Origin: Closterium sp. Naga37s-1
Taxonomy: Eukaryota; Streptophyta; Zygnematophyceae; Desmidiales; Closteriaceae
NCBI GenBank assembly: GCA_947471745.1
Contig: CANJKZ010000084.1
Coordinates: forward strand, 5,076,501 to 5,140,500
Direction of reading: 5' to 3'
Length of the DNA stretch: 64,000 nt
How positions within the stretch are numbered: position 1 is the stretch's first letter; each line of letters begins with the position of its first letter. The notes under the pieces are model-generated. The model did not search any database, was not told the DNA's origin, and saw only the letters and a list, made by a program, of their open reading frames with translations. Positions 31,924 to 43,900 of this stretch are shown here, in pieces. The translations under genes were made by a program, and so were the position numbers.

Positions 31924-34900
31924 AGAATTAGTGAAAGTGGTGTTGTGGGATTTGTGTTTTCTGGACCTTCTTCCCGAGCCTAGGCACACAGGTCCGGACC
32001 CAGGCTCGGATCCGCACGGTCCACAAAAGACGGAGAGCAGCGGTGGCAAGGGTGAAGGTGGGAGGGGCGGGGTGGCAGCAGGTGAGAGGAAGAGTGGGAG
32101 TGCGTGGCTGGGAGCGGTGGTGGCGTGTGTGGGAGAGACGGTGAGGCAGATAGTGCAGGTGGAGAGGGGGAAGGGGTGGAAGGGGGGCGGAGGGGAGGAG
32201 ACGCAAGAGCTGGGGAGGGGCGAGGCACAGAGAGGGTCTGTTATGGACGGCTTGTGGTCGTGTGTGGTGGATGCTGTGCTGTCTGCTGTTGATGCCCCCA
32301 CTGCTGCTGGTGTTCCTTCTCCTGCTGACGCTGCCAAGAAGGAGAGCACAGGGGAGGGTCAAGTGGCGCTGCTGAGGCGAGCACTGGCAGGGAGCGCTGC
32401 TGCTGATGGTGGTCACAGCACAGGCAAGTGCACTAGCGACAGCAGCACAGTGCACTCAGTGCTGGCGCTGCTGCAGCAGCTCAAGCCGACAGCAGCAGCA
32501 GCAGGGCCCACAGGAGTGGCATCAGCAACAGCAGGCGGTGTGAAGGGCAGTGGCGAGCGTATGGAGTGGGTGGTGCCTGCAGTGGTGTCACCTCTCATGC
32601 ACCGACTGCTGCCCCTCGCGCTGCCCCTCCCGCTCCCGTCCTCTCCCCTCCCCTCTTCATCCTCCCCCGCCCGCATGGAAGCCGCAGCAGCCATGGCGGC
32701 GGCACTGGTCGACATGTTTGGAGCACCAGCCATCCTGTGCCAGCTGGCGGCGCATGATTTAACGGACAGTACAGCTACCATGGCTCGCAGTGGCACGACT
32801 CCCCTGCAGCTGCTCGACTTGCTGCTGGCAGACACGGAGGCTGGGGTAGGAGAGGGAGCGAGTGGCAGGGTGGATGGGAGGGCTGTGTTTGTTCTGCACG
32901 TGAAGCTCCTCTCGCACCTCGCCCTGCTCCCTCCGCCACACAGCACCATCACCACCACCTTCACCACTAGCAGCAGCAGTGCGAGCAGCACAGGTGGAAC
33001 CGAATCAGGTGCAGCAGAGGGCGAGAACTGCCTGTCGCTCATCGTGCAGCGGCTGTGCACTTCTGCACTCCACCCAGCCAAGCAGAGCGAGGCAGAGGCA
33101 GGTGGGGGTCATGGTGGATGCTCCTCCTCCCTCAACATACCCGCTTGCCTCCTCGCTGCTCTCCTCTCCTCACTCTCCGCCCCCTCATCTCCCCTCACCG
33201 CCACGGCCAGCACCGCTCTTGACCACTTGGCCATGCACATGGCTGCATCCATGCCGCTGCTGCTCATCCCCTCCTCCCAATGGCTCCTCCGAACGCTCCT
33301 CTCTTCGCATCCTGCTGCTCCCACGCCCATCCCTCTCCCCTCCTCGCGTTCTTGGCTGTCACCTTCCTGCCTTGCCTCGGTCTATGCCTCTCTGCATTCA
33401 CACCTGCTCTCCTCCCTCCTCGTGCTCTCCTCCTCTCCCGCCCTCCACACTCTCAGTCTCATGCTGCAGCCGCTGCTGCTGCTGGTGAGACGAGAGGGAG
33501 GTGCAGGGGGGGAGGGGTTGGAGGCAGGAGCATCAGAAAAAGCAGAGTCAGGAGGAGGAGGAGGTGAGGGGGATGCCACGTCAGCACAGGCCGAGCTCGC
33601 AGCGTGCCTTGACGTCCTGGAACCCCTGTGGCTCGCCTCCTACACGTCTGCCAGCAGCGCAAGCTCTGCTGAGCTGTCGCGCGGTGATTTGCTGGCGGTG
33701 GTTGCTGCTTGCTCGTCTTACCATGTAAGCTGGTGCCTGGGGGAAGGGGAGCCAGGCAAGGGAGAACAGGCAGGGAGTGAGGAGGAGAGTGAAGATGAGG
33801 AGGAGGAAACGAAGGAGGAGGGGGGCGAGGAGGAGGAGGGAGAGGAGGGGCTGGAGTTGGAGGAAGAAGAGGAGGGGGGAGGAGGAGGGGCATCAGGGGA
33901 GGGGTATATGGAGAAGGTTCTGGGAGGGGGTGGAGCAGCAGTGGCGGTAGGATCAGCAGGAGCAGCATCGGGTGCAGCAGGGGTTGAAATGGGTGTGGGG
34001 GCAGGTGGGACAGGCGCTGGAGAAGGGAGTGAGACTGCAGGGCTCGCATCCACAGGTGCTGACATGGCAGGACCTGTGGCAGTAACTGTGTTACCAGCTC
34101 TGCTTGCTGCAGCTAACCAATGGGTCTCGCTCCTCTCACACCCTCCCTCCACCAGTCACACCACCATTCACTCTACCCATGCGCCATCAGCCACCCTCAC
34201 TGCCCCTACGCCAGTAGTTACCCTCACTGCACGCCTGCTCACTCGATCTCTTGCTACTACTGCTGCATCTCCTCTCTCCCACTGCCGCCCACACCTCTGT
34301 GCGCGCTGGGCGGCGGATCTTATCCGTTTCTTCCAGCTGCAAGGCGGGAAGGAGGCGGCAGAGAGGCGTGTGATTGGGTGGCTTCTGGCCGATCTCGAGT
34401 TGATGGGTGGAGGGGAGCAAAAATGGCCTCGATTTGTGGGTCACTTCCCCAACTCTTGTGTCACGGCTGGTTCTCGTGACAGTGGTACGACAGGGTACAG
34501 TCACATTGACAGCATTATCAACGCACTGCCACCTCCTCCTCATCTCTCCTCCGCAATCTCCCAACCCCCCTCACACCTCCTCTCCTCCCGCCTCCTCCAC
34601 TTCCTCTCTCACCTCACTCACCTCCTCGGCCCATCCGCCGTTTTCTTCTGCTCAGCGGGCGGCGGGCGGGCGGCACTTGCGGTTGAGATGATGTGCGCCT
34701 GGCAGGAGGAGCACTCAATGCGCCACCACCATCACTCCACCATCACGCCACGTGGCGGCCTCTCATTGGGCAGTCTCGAAAGTGATTCCCTCGGGATTGG
34801 CCCGGCGGTGGTGGTGGAGCTGATGGTGCGAGTGGCACGGCAGGTGGGGGTGGAGGGGGAGGGAGGGGAGATGAAGGAGGGAGAGGCAGCAGAGGGAGCA

Positions 34901-37900
34901 GGAGTGGGAGGAGGGGTAGTGGGCAGAGCGGAGGGAAGGCTTGTGAGCGAGGTGGTGAGTGTATTGGTGCAAGTGGCATCCCAGGGAATGGACCCAGCTC
35001 GTCCCAGTCCTGCCACGACCACTCTCACACATGCATCGTTTGCCTTGAAGGCACTCTGCGGGCTTCTTAGAAGGTTCCTTGCAACAGGGGCGTGGGGCCC
35101 AAGGCAGGCGTGGCAGGTGGTGCAGCAGCAGCTGGCAGCACTGAAGGCGGAGAGGGAGGGCGGGGAAGGGGACATCTCTTCCCATGGGGATGGTGGGAAG
35201 GGGAGAGGGCGAGGGAGAGCGTGGGTGGTGGCAGAGGTGACAGGCATACTGATGCCTGTGGTGCGATGGGGCGGGCAGGCAGGGCACGGCGAGGCAGCAG
35301 GGGAAGGTGCAGCAGCGGATGGGGAAGGAGGGCGGAAAGGGGCGTTGGAGCAGCAGGTGGAGGAGGAGGTGGTGTCGTGGGTGCAGCGAACCAATGAGGC
35401 GCTGCCACTTGTTGCATGTGTGGAGCAGCAGAGTGCGGAGGCAAGAGGTGAGTGGTGGCTCTGTGGGTTAGCGCCTCTCATGGTGCCACACGAGAGCCTC
35501 ACAAGTGCCGCATTGCAGGCACCACACCACACCGGGGCACACACCCGCATCCCCTCACACATGGCCATTAGTGCTCTCACAACCGTTCCGCTTCTCCCCA
35601 AGTGGAAGCCAAAGTCTATCCATCTCCCTCTCCTCTTTCCCCCCCTGCCCCTCCCCACCTTCCTTCCCCACCTTCCCCTCAATCTGTGCAGACTCGCTCG
35701 CCCTGCACGCCCTCGCCTTGGCGCTCTTCCCCATGCCACCATCATCGACATCATCCATTTCACCCAGCCTCACCTCCTCTCCTCCCGAGGCCCACTCCTC
35801 CGCCACCGCCACCATCCCCACCAGCAGCCCCTCCCAGTGCGCCGCCCTGCTCGCCCTGCTGCGCCTGCAGACCTCCCGCCTCGCCACTGCCGCCATTGCT
35901 GCCGCTGCCGCTGCTGCCCGCCTGGCTGCTGCCGCGCCTGCTGCTGATGCGGGCAGCGTGGGGCCCGGGGAGACGAGCAGTGCAGAGAGCAGTGGTAAGA
36001 TGAGGCATGCCAGGGGTGTGATTGCAGACATGGTAGAGGGGGGTGATCTAGACGAGCTTGATGAATTGGATGAGTTGGATGAGGCCGGGAGTGGTGATGC
36101 AGGTAGCAATGATGACGTCGCACTTGACGAGCTTGATGAGTTGGACGAGGAGGAGAAGCAGGGCGGTGGGGGGAATGGAAGGGCAGCACAGGTGCACAGC
36201 AGTGCCACTGGTGCAGCCACAAACAGGGAGGCATTGCAGCAGCAGCAGCAGGTGGGGGGCGAGGAAGCACGGGAGAGCACACAGGAGAGCAGGGAGGAGT
36301 GGGTGGCGCAGGTGGATCGCTGGCTCCTCGCGCTCGCCAGCTCAGCAGTGGCATACAGCTGGCAGGAGATGACGGAAGCTGATGTGGCGTTTGTGGGCGG
36401 CAGGCTGCGGCGGGCGCTCGCAGCTGCAGCCATATCGTTTGAGGAGCTGGTGGAGGGGATGGGAGATGGGGTGGGGGAGGAAGGGGTTGTGGGAAGGAGA
36501 GCAGCAGGGGAGAGGCAAGCAGGGGAGAGGCCAGCAGGGGAGAGGCCAGCAGGGGAGAGGCCAGCAGGGGAGAGGCCAGCAGGGGAGAGGCCAGCAGGGG
36601 AGAGGCCAGCAGGGGAGAGGCCAGCAGGGGAGAGGCCAGCAGGGGAGAGGCCAGCAGGGGAGAGGCCAGCAGGGGAGAGGCCAGCAGGGGAGAGGCCAGC
36701 AGGGGAGAGGCCAGCAGGGGAGAGGCCAGCAGGGGAGAGGCCAGCAGGGGAGAGGCCAGCAGGGGAGAGGGAGGCCAGCAGGGGAGAGGCCAGCAGGGGA
36801 GAGGCCAGCAGGGGAGAGGCCAGCAGGGGAGAGGCCAGCAGGGGAGAGGCCAGCAGGGGAGAGGCCAGCAGGGGAGAGGCCAGCAGGGGAGAGGCCAGCA
36901 GGGGAGAGGCCAGCAGGGGAGAGGCCAGCAGGGGAGAGGCCAGCAGGGGAGAGGCCAGCAGGGGAGAGGCCAGCAGGGGAGAGGCCAGCAGGGGAGAGGC
37001 CAGCAGGGGAGAGGCCAGCAGGGGAGAGGCCAGCAGGGGAGAGGCCAGCAGGGGAGAGGCCAGCAGGGGAGAGGCCAGCAGGGGAGAGGCCAGCAGGGGA
37101 GAGGCCAGCAGGGGAGAGGCCAGCAGGGGAGAGGCCAGCAGGGGAGAGGCCAGCAGGGGAGAGGCCAGCAGGGGAGAGGCCAGCAGGGGAGAGGCCAGCA
37201 GGGGAGAGGCCAGCAGGGGAGAGGCCAGCAGGGGAGAGGCCAGCAGGGGAGAGGCCAGCAGGGGAGAGGCCAGCAGGGGAGAGGCCAGCAGGGGAGAGGC
37301 CAGCAGGGGAGAGGCCAGCAGGGGAGAGGCCAGCAGGGGAGAGGCCAGCAGGGGAGAGGCCAGCAGGGGAGAGGCCAGCAGGGGAGAGGCCAGGCAGGGG
37401 AGAGGCCAGCAGGGGAGAGGCCAGCAGGGGAGAGGCCAGCAGGGAGAGGCCAGCAGGGGAGAGGCCAGCAGGGGAGAGGCCAGCAGGGGAGAGGCCAGCA
37501 GGGGAGAGGCCAGCAGGGGAGAGGCCAGCAGGGGAGAGGCCAGCAGGGGAGAGGCCAGCAGGGGAGAGGCCAGCAGGGGAGAGGCCAGCAGGGGAGAGGC
37601 CAGCAGGGGGAGAGGCCAGCAGGGGAGAGGCCAGCAGGGGAGAGGCCAGCAGGGGAGAGGCCAGCAGGGGAGAGGCCAGCAGGGGAGAGGCCAGCAGGGG
37701 AGAGGCCAGCAGGGGAGAGGCCAGCAGGGGAGAGGCCAGCAGGGGAGAGGCCAGCAGGGGAGAGGCCAGCAGGGGAGAGGCCAGCAGGGGAGAGGCCAGC
37801 AGGGGAGAGGCCAGCAGGGGAAGAGGCCAGCAGGGGAGAGGCCAGCAGGGAGAGGCCAGCAGGGGAGAGGCCAGCAGGGGAGAGGCCAGCAGGGGAGAGG

Positions 37901-40900
37901 CCAGCAGGGGAGAGGCCAGCAGGGGAGAGGCCAGCAGGGGAGAGGCCAGCAGGGGAGAGGCCAGCAGGGGAGAGGCCAGCAGGGGAGAGGCCAGCAGGGG
38001 AGAGGCCAGCAGGGGAGAGGCCAGCAGGGGAGAGGCCAGCAGGGGAGAGGCCAGCAGGGGAGAGGCCAGCAGGGGAGAGGCCAGCAGGGGAGAGGCCAGC
38101 AGGGGAGAGGCCAGCAGGGGAGAGGCCAGCAGGGGAGAGGCCAGCAGGGGAGAGGCCAGCAGGGGAGAGGCCAGCAGGGGAGAGGCCAGCAGGGGAGAGG
38201 CCAGCAGGGGAGAGGCCAGCAGGGGAGAGGCCAGCAGGGGAGAGGCCAGCAGGGGAGAGGCCAGCAGGGGAGAGGCCAGCAGGGGAGAGGCCAGCAGGGG
38301 AGAGGCCAGCAGGGGAGAGGCCAGCAGGGGAGAGGCCAGCAGGGGAGAGGCCAGCAGGGGAGAGGCCAGCAGGGGAGAGGCCAGCAGGGGAGAGGCCAGC
38401 AGGGGAGAGGCCAGCAGGGAGAGGCCAGCAGGGGAGAGGCCAGCAGGGGAGAGGCCAGCAGGGGAGAGGCCAGCAGGGGAGAGGCCAGCAGGGGAGAGGC
38501 CAGCAGGGGAGAGGCCAGCAGGGGAGAGGCCAGCAGGGGAGAGGCCAGCAGGGGAGAGGCCAGCAGGGGAGAGGCCAGCAGGGGAGAGGCCAGCAGGGGA
38601 GAGGCCAGCAGGGGAGAGGCCAGCAGGGGAGAGGCCAGCAGGGGAGAGGCCAGCAGGGGAGAGGCCAGCAGGGGAGAGGCCAGCAGGGGAGAGGCCAGCA
38701 GGGGAGAGGCCAGCAGGGGAGAGGCCAGCAGGGGAGAGGCCAGCAGGGGAGAGGCCAGCAGGGGAGAGGCCAGCAGGGGATGAGGCCAGCAGGGGAGAGG
38801 CCAGCAGGGGAGAGGCCAGCAGGGGAGAGGCCAGCAGGGGAGAGGCCAGCAGGGGAGAGGCCAGCAGGGGAGAGGCCAGCAGGGGAGAGGCCAGCAGGGG
38901 AGAGGCAGCAGGGGGGAAGAGGCCAGCAGGGGAGAGGCCAGCAGGGGAGAGGCCAGCAGGGGAGAGGCCAGCAGGGGAGAGGCCAGCAGGGGAGAGGCCA
39001 GCAGGGGAGAGGCCAGCAGGGGAGAGGCCAGCAGGGGAGAGGCCAGCAGGGGAGAGGCCAGCAGGGGAGAGGCCAGCAGGGGAGAGGCCAGCAGGGGAAG
39101 AGGCCAGCAGGGGAGAGGCCAGCAGGGGAGAGGCCAGCAGGGGGAGAGGCCAGCAGGGGAGAGGCCAGCAGGGGAGAGGCCAGCAGGGGAGAGGCCAGCA
39201 GGGGAGAGGCCAGCAGGGGAGAGGCCAGCAGGGGAGAGGCCAGCAGGGGAGAGGCCAGCAGGGGAGAGGCCAGCAGGGGAGAGGCCAGCAGGGAGAGGCC
39301 AGGGGAGAGGCCAGCAGGGGAGAGGCCAGCAGGGGAGAGGCCAGCAGGGGAGAGGCCAGCAGGGGAGAGGCCAGCAGGGGAGAGGCCAGCAGGGGAGAGG
39401 CCAGCAGGGGAGAGGCCAGCAGGGGAGAGGCCAGCAGGGGAGAGGCCAGCAGGGGAGAGGCCAGCAGGGGAGAGGCCAGCAGGGGAGAGGCCAGCAGGGG
39501 AGAGGCCAGCAGGGGAGAGGCCAGCAGGGGAGAGGCCAGCAGGGGAGAGGCCAGCAGGGGAGAGGCCAGCAGGGGAGAGGCCAGCAGGGGAGAGGCCAGC
39601 AGGGGAGAGGCCAGCAGGGGAGAGGCCAGCAGGGGAGAGGCCAGCAGGGGAGAGGCCAGCAGGGGAGAGGCCAGCAGGGGAGAGGCCAGCAGGGGAGAGG
39701 CCAGCAGGGGAGAGGCCAGCAGGGGAGAGGCCAGCAGGGGAGAGGCCAGCAGGGGAGAGGCCAGCAGGGGAGAGGCCAGCAGGGGAGAGGCCAGCAGGGG
39801 AGAGGCCAGCAGGGGAGAGGCCAGCAGGGGAGAGGCCAGCAGGGGAGAGGCCAGCAGGGGAGAGGCCAGCAGGGGAGAGGCCAGCAGGGGAGAGGCCAGC
39901 AGGGGAGAGGCCAGCAGGGGAGAGGCCAGCAGGGGAGAGGCCAGCAGGGGAGAGGCCAGCAGGGGAGAGGCCAGCAGGGGAGAGGCCAGCAGGGGAGAGG
40001 CCAGCAGGGGAGAGGCCAGCAGGGGAGAGGCCAGCAGGGGAGAGGCCAGCAGGGGAGAGGCCAGCAGGGGAGAGGCCAGCAGGGGAGAGGCCAGCAGGGG
40101 AGAGGCCAGCAGGGGAGAGGCCAGCAGGGGAGAGGCCAGCAGGGGAGAGGCCAGCAGGGGAGAGGCCAGCAGGGGAGAGGCCAGCAGGGGAGAGGCCAGC
40201 AGGGGAGAGGCCAGCAGGGGAGAGGCCAGCAGGGGAGAGGCCAGCAGGGGAGAGGCCAGCAGGGGAGAGGCCAGCAGGGGAGAGGCCAGCAGGGGAGAGG
40301 CCAGCAGGGGAGAGGCCAGCAGGGGAGAGGCCAGCAGGGGAGAGGCCAGCAGGGGAGAGGCCAGCAGGGGAGAGGCCAGCAGGGGAGAGGCCAGCAGGGG
40401 AGAGGCCAGCAGGGGAGAGGCCAGCAGGGGAGAGGCCAGCAGGGGAGAGGCCAGCAGGGGAGAGGCCAGCAGGGGAGAGGCCAGCAGGGGAGAGGCCAGC
40501 AGGGGAGAGGCCAGCAGGGGAGAGGCCAGCAGGGGAGAGGCCAGCAGGGGAGAGGCCAGCAGGGGAGAGGCCAGCAGGGGAGAGGCCAGCAGGGGAGAGG
40601 CCAGCAGGGGAGAGGCCAGCAGGGGAGAGGCCAGCAGGGGAGAGGCCAGCAGGGGAGAGGCCAGCAGGGGAGAGGCCAGCAGGGGAGAGGCCAGCAGGGG
40701 AGAGGCCAGCAGGGGAGAGGCCAGCAGGGGAGAGGCCAGCAGGGGAGAGGCCAGCAGGGGAGAGGCCAGCAGGGGAGAGGCCAGCAGGGGAGAGGCCAGC
40801 AGGGGAGAGGCCAGCAGGGGAGAGGCCAGCAGGGGAGAGGCCAGCAGGGGAGAGGCCAGCAGGGGAGAGGCCAGCAGGGGAGAGGCCAGCAGGGGAGAGG

Positions 40901-43900
40901 CCAGCAGGGGAGAGGCCAGCAGGGGAGAGGCCAGCAGGGGAGAGGCCAGCAGGGGAGAGGCCAGCAGGGGAGAGGCCAGCAGGGAGAGGCCAGCAGGGGA
41001 GAGGCCAGCAGGGGAAGAGGCCAGCAGGGGAGAGGCCAGCAGGGGAGAGGCCAGCAGGGGAGAGGCCAGCAGGGAGAGGCCAGCAGGGGATGAGGCCAGC
41101 AGGGGAGAGGCCAGCAGGGGAGAGGCCAGCAGGGGAGAGGCCAGCAGGGGAGAGGCCAGCAGGGGAGAGGCCAGCAGGGGGAGAGGCCAGCAGGGGAGAG
41201 GCCAGCAGGGGAGAGGCCAGCAGGGGAGAGGCCAGCAGGGGAGAGGCCAGCAGGGGAGAGGGCCAGCAGGGGAGAGGCCAGCAGGGGAGGAGGCCAGCAG
41301 GGGAGAGGCCAGCAGGGGAGAGGCCAAGCAGGGGAGAGGCCAGCAGGGGAGAGGCCAGCAGGGGATGAGGCCAGCAGGGGAGAGGCCAGCAGGGGAGAGG
41401 CCAGCAGGGGAGAGGCCAGCAGGGGAGGAGGCCAGCCCAGCAGGGGAGAGGCCAGCAGGGGAGAGGCCAGCAGGGGAGAGGCCAGCAGGGGAGAGGCCAG
41501 CAGGGGAGAGGCCAGCAGGGGAGAGGCCAGCAGGGGAGAGGCCAGCAGGGGAGAGGCCAGCAGGGGAGAGGCCAGCAGGGGAGAGGCCAGCAGGGGAGAG
41601 GCCAGCAGGGGAGAGGCCAGCAGGGGAGAGGCCAGCAGGGGAGAGGCCAGCAGGGGAGAGGCCAGCAGGGGAGAGGCCAGCAGGGGAGAGGCCAGCAGGG
41701 GAGAGGCCAGCAGGGGAGAGGCCAGCAGGGGAGAGGCCAGCAGGGGAGAGGCCAGCAGGGGAGAGGCAGCCAGCAGGGGAGAGGCCAGCAGGGGAGAGGC
41801 CAGCAGGGGAGAGGCCAGCAGGGGAGAGGCCAGCAGGGGAGAGGCCAGCAGGGGAGAGGCCAGCAGGGGAGAGGCCAGCAGGGGAGAGGCCAGCAGGGGA
41901 GAGGCCAGCAGGGGAGAGGCCAGCAGGGGAGAGGCCAGCAGGGGAGAGGCCAGCAGGGGAGAGGCCAGCAGGGGAGAGGCCAGCAGGGGAGAGGCCAGCA
42001 GGGGAGAGGCCAGCAGGGGAGAGGCCAGCAGGGGAGAGGCCAGCAGGGGAGAGGCCAGCAGGGGAGAGGCCAGCAGGGGAGAGGCCAGCAGGGGAGAGGC
42101 CAGCAGGGGAGAGGCCAGCAGGGGAGAGGCCAGCAGGGGAGAGGCCAGCAGGGGAGAGGCCAGCAGGGGAGAGGCCAGCAGGGGAGAGGCCAGCAGGGGA
42201 GAGGCCAGCAGGGGAGAGGCCAGCAGGGGAGAGGCCAGCAGGGGAGAGGCCAGCAGGGGAGAGGCCAGCAGGGGAGAGGCCAGCAGGGGAGAGGCCAGCC
42301 GGGGAGAGGCCAGCAGGGGAGAGGCCAGCAGGGGAGAGGCCAGCAGGGGAGAGGCCAGCAGGGGAGAGGCCAGCCGGGGAGAGGCCAGCAGGGGAGAGGC
42401 CAGCAGGGGAGAGGCCAGCAGGGGAGAGGCCAGCAGGGGAGAGGCCAGCAGGGGAGAGGCCAGCAGGGGAGAGGCCAGCAGGGGAGAGGCCAGCAGGGGA
42501 GAGGCCAGCAGGGGAGAGGCCAGCAGGGGAGAGGCCAGCAGGGGAGAGGCCAGCAGGGGAGAGGCCAGCAGGGGAGAGGCCAGCAGGGGAGAGGCCAGCA
42601 GGGGAGAGGCCAGCAGGGGAGAGGCCAGCAGGGGAGAGGCCAGCAGGGGAGAGGCCAGCAGGGGAGAGGCCAGCAGGGGAGAGGCCAGCAGGGGAGAGGC
42701 CAGCAGGGGAGAGGCCAGCAGGGGAGAGGCCAGCAGGGGAGAGGCCAGCAGGGGAGAGGCCAGCAGGGCAGGGAGAGGCCAGCAGGGGAGAGGCCAGCAG
42801 GGGAGAGGCCAGCAGGGGGAGAGGCCAGCAGGGGAGAGGCCAGCAGGGGAGAGGCCAGCAGGGGAGAGGCCAGCAGGGGAGAGGCCAGCAGGGGAGAGGC
42901 CAGCAGGGGAGAGGCCAGCAGGGGAGAGGCCAGCAGGGGAGAGGCCAGCAGGGGAGAGGCCAGCAGGGGAGAGGCCAGCAGGGGAGAGGCCAGCAGGGGA
43001 GAGGCCAGCAGGGGAGAGGCCAGCAGGGGAGAGGCCAGCAGGGGAGAGGCCAGCAGGGGAGAGGCCAGCAGGGAGAGGCCAGCAGGGGAGAGGCCAGCAG
43101 GGGAGAGGCCAGCAGGGAGAGGCCAGCAGGGGAGAGGCCAGCAGGGGAGAGGCCAGCAGGGGAGAGGCCAGCAGGGGAGAGGCCAGCAGGGGAGAGGCCA
43201 GCAGGGGAGAGGCCAGCAGGGGAGAGGCCAGCAGGGGAGAGGCCAGCAGGGGAGAGGCCAGCAGGGGAGAGGCCAGCAGGGGAGAGGCCAGCAGGGGAGA
43301 GGCCAGCCGGGGAGAGGCCAGCAGGGGAGAGGCCAGCAGGGGAGAGGCCAGCAGGGGAGAGGCCAGCAGGGGAGAGGCCAGCCGGGGAGAGGCCAGCAGG
43401 GGAGAGGCCAGCAGGGGAGAGGCCAGCAGGGGAGAGGCCAGCCGGGGAGAGGCCAGCAGGGGAGAGGCCAGCAGGGGAGAGGCCAGCAGGGGAGAGGCCA
43501 GCAGGGGAGAGGCCAGCCGGGGAGAGGCCAGCAGGGGAGAGGCCAGCAGGGGAGAGGCCAGCAGGTGATGATGAGTCGGGGAGGATGAGTGGCATGGCAG
43601 GGCGACTGGAGGCCATGCCATTGGACGTGCCAGGTGCTGCCCTCTCACTGCTCTCCATGCTGCTCGCGCTCCACTCCCACGCCTCTGCCGCCCCCGCAGC
43701 CAGCAGCAGCAGCAGCGTCTTGTGGCTCTGGACATCAGCCTCTGCATGGGCGTCGCCATCCTCGCTGTGGGCATGGGAGGCAAGCGCAGCGGTGGTACGG
43801 CAGGGGTCGGAGCATGCCTTGCGCATCTTCATTGCCACCGGGCTAGCAGAGGCAGCCCTCCCTCACAGCACCGCTGCCAGCAGTGCTGCCAGCAGTGCTC

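Noticed and set aside
35555..43838. Very long minus-strand ORFs (over 2,400 codons) of LLASP/CWPLP/AGLSP repeats
   Set aside because: They are the reverse reading of the 15-bp array, which is open in every frame. The conserved listerin sequence on both sides is on the plus strand.
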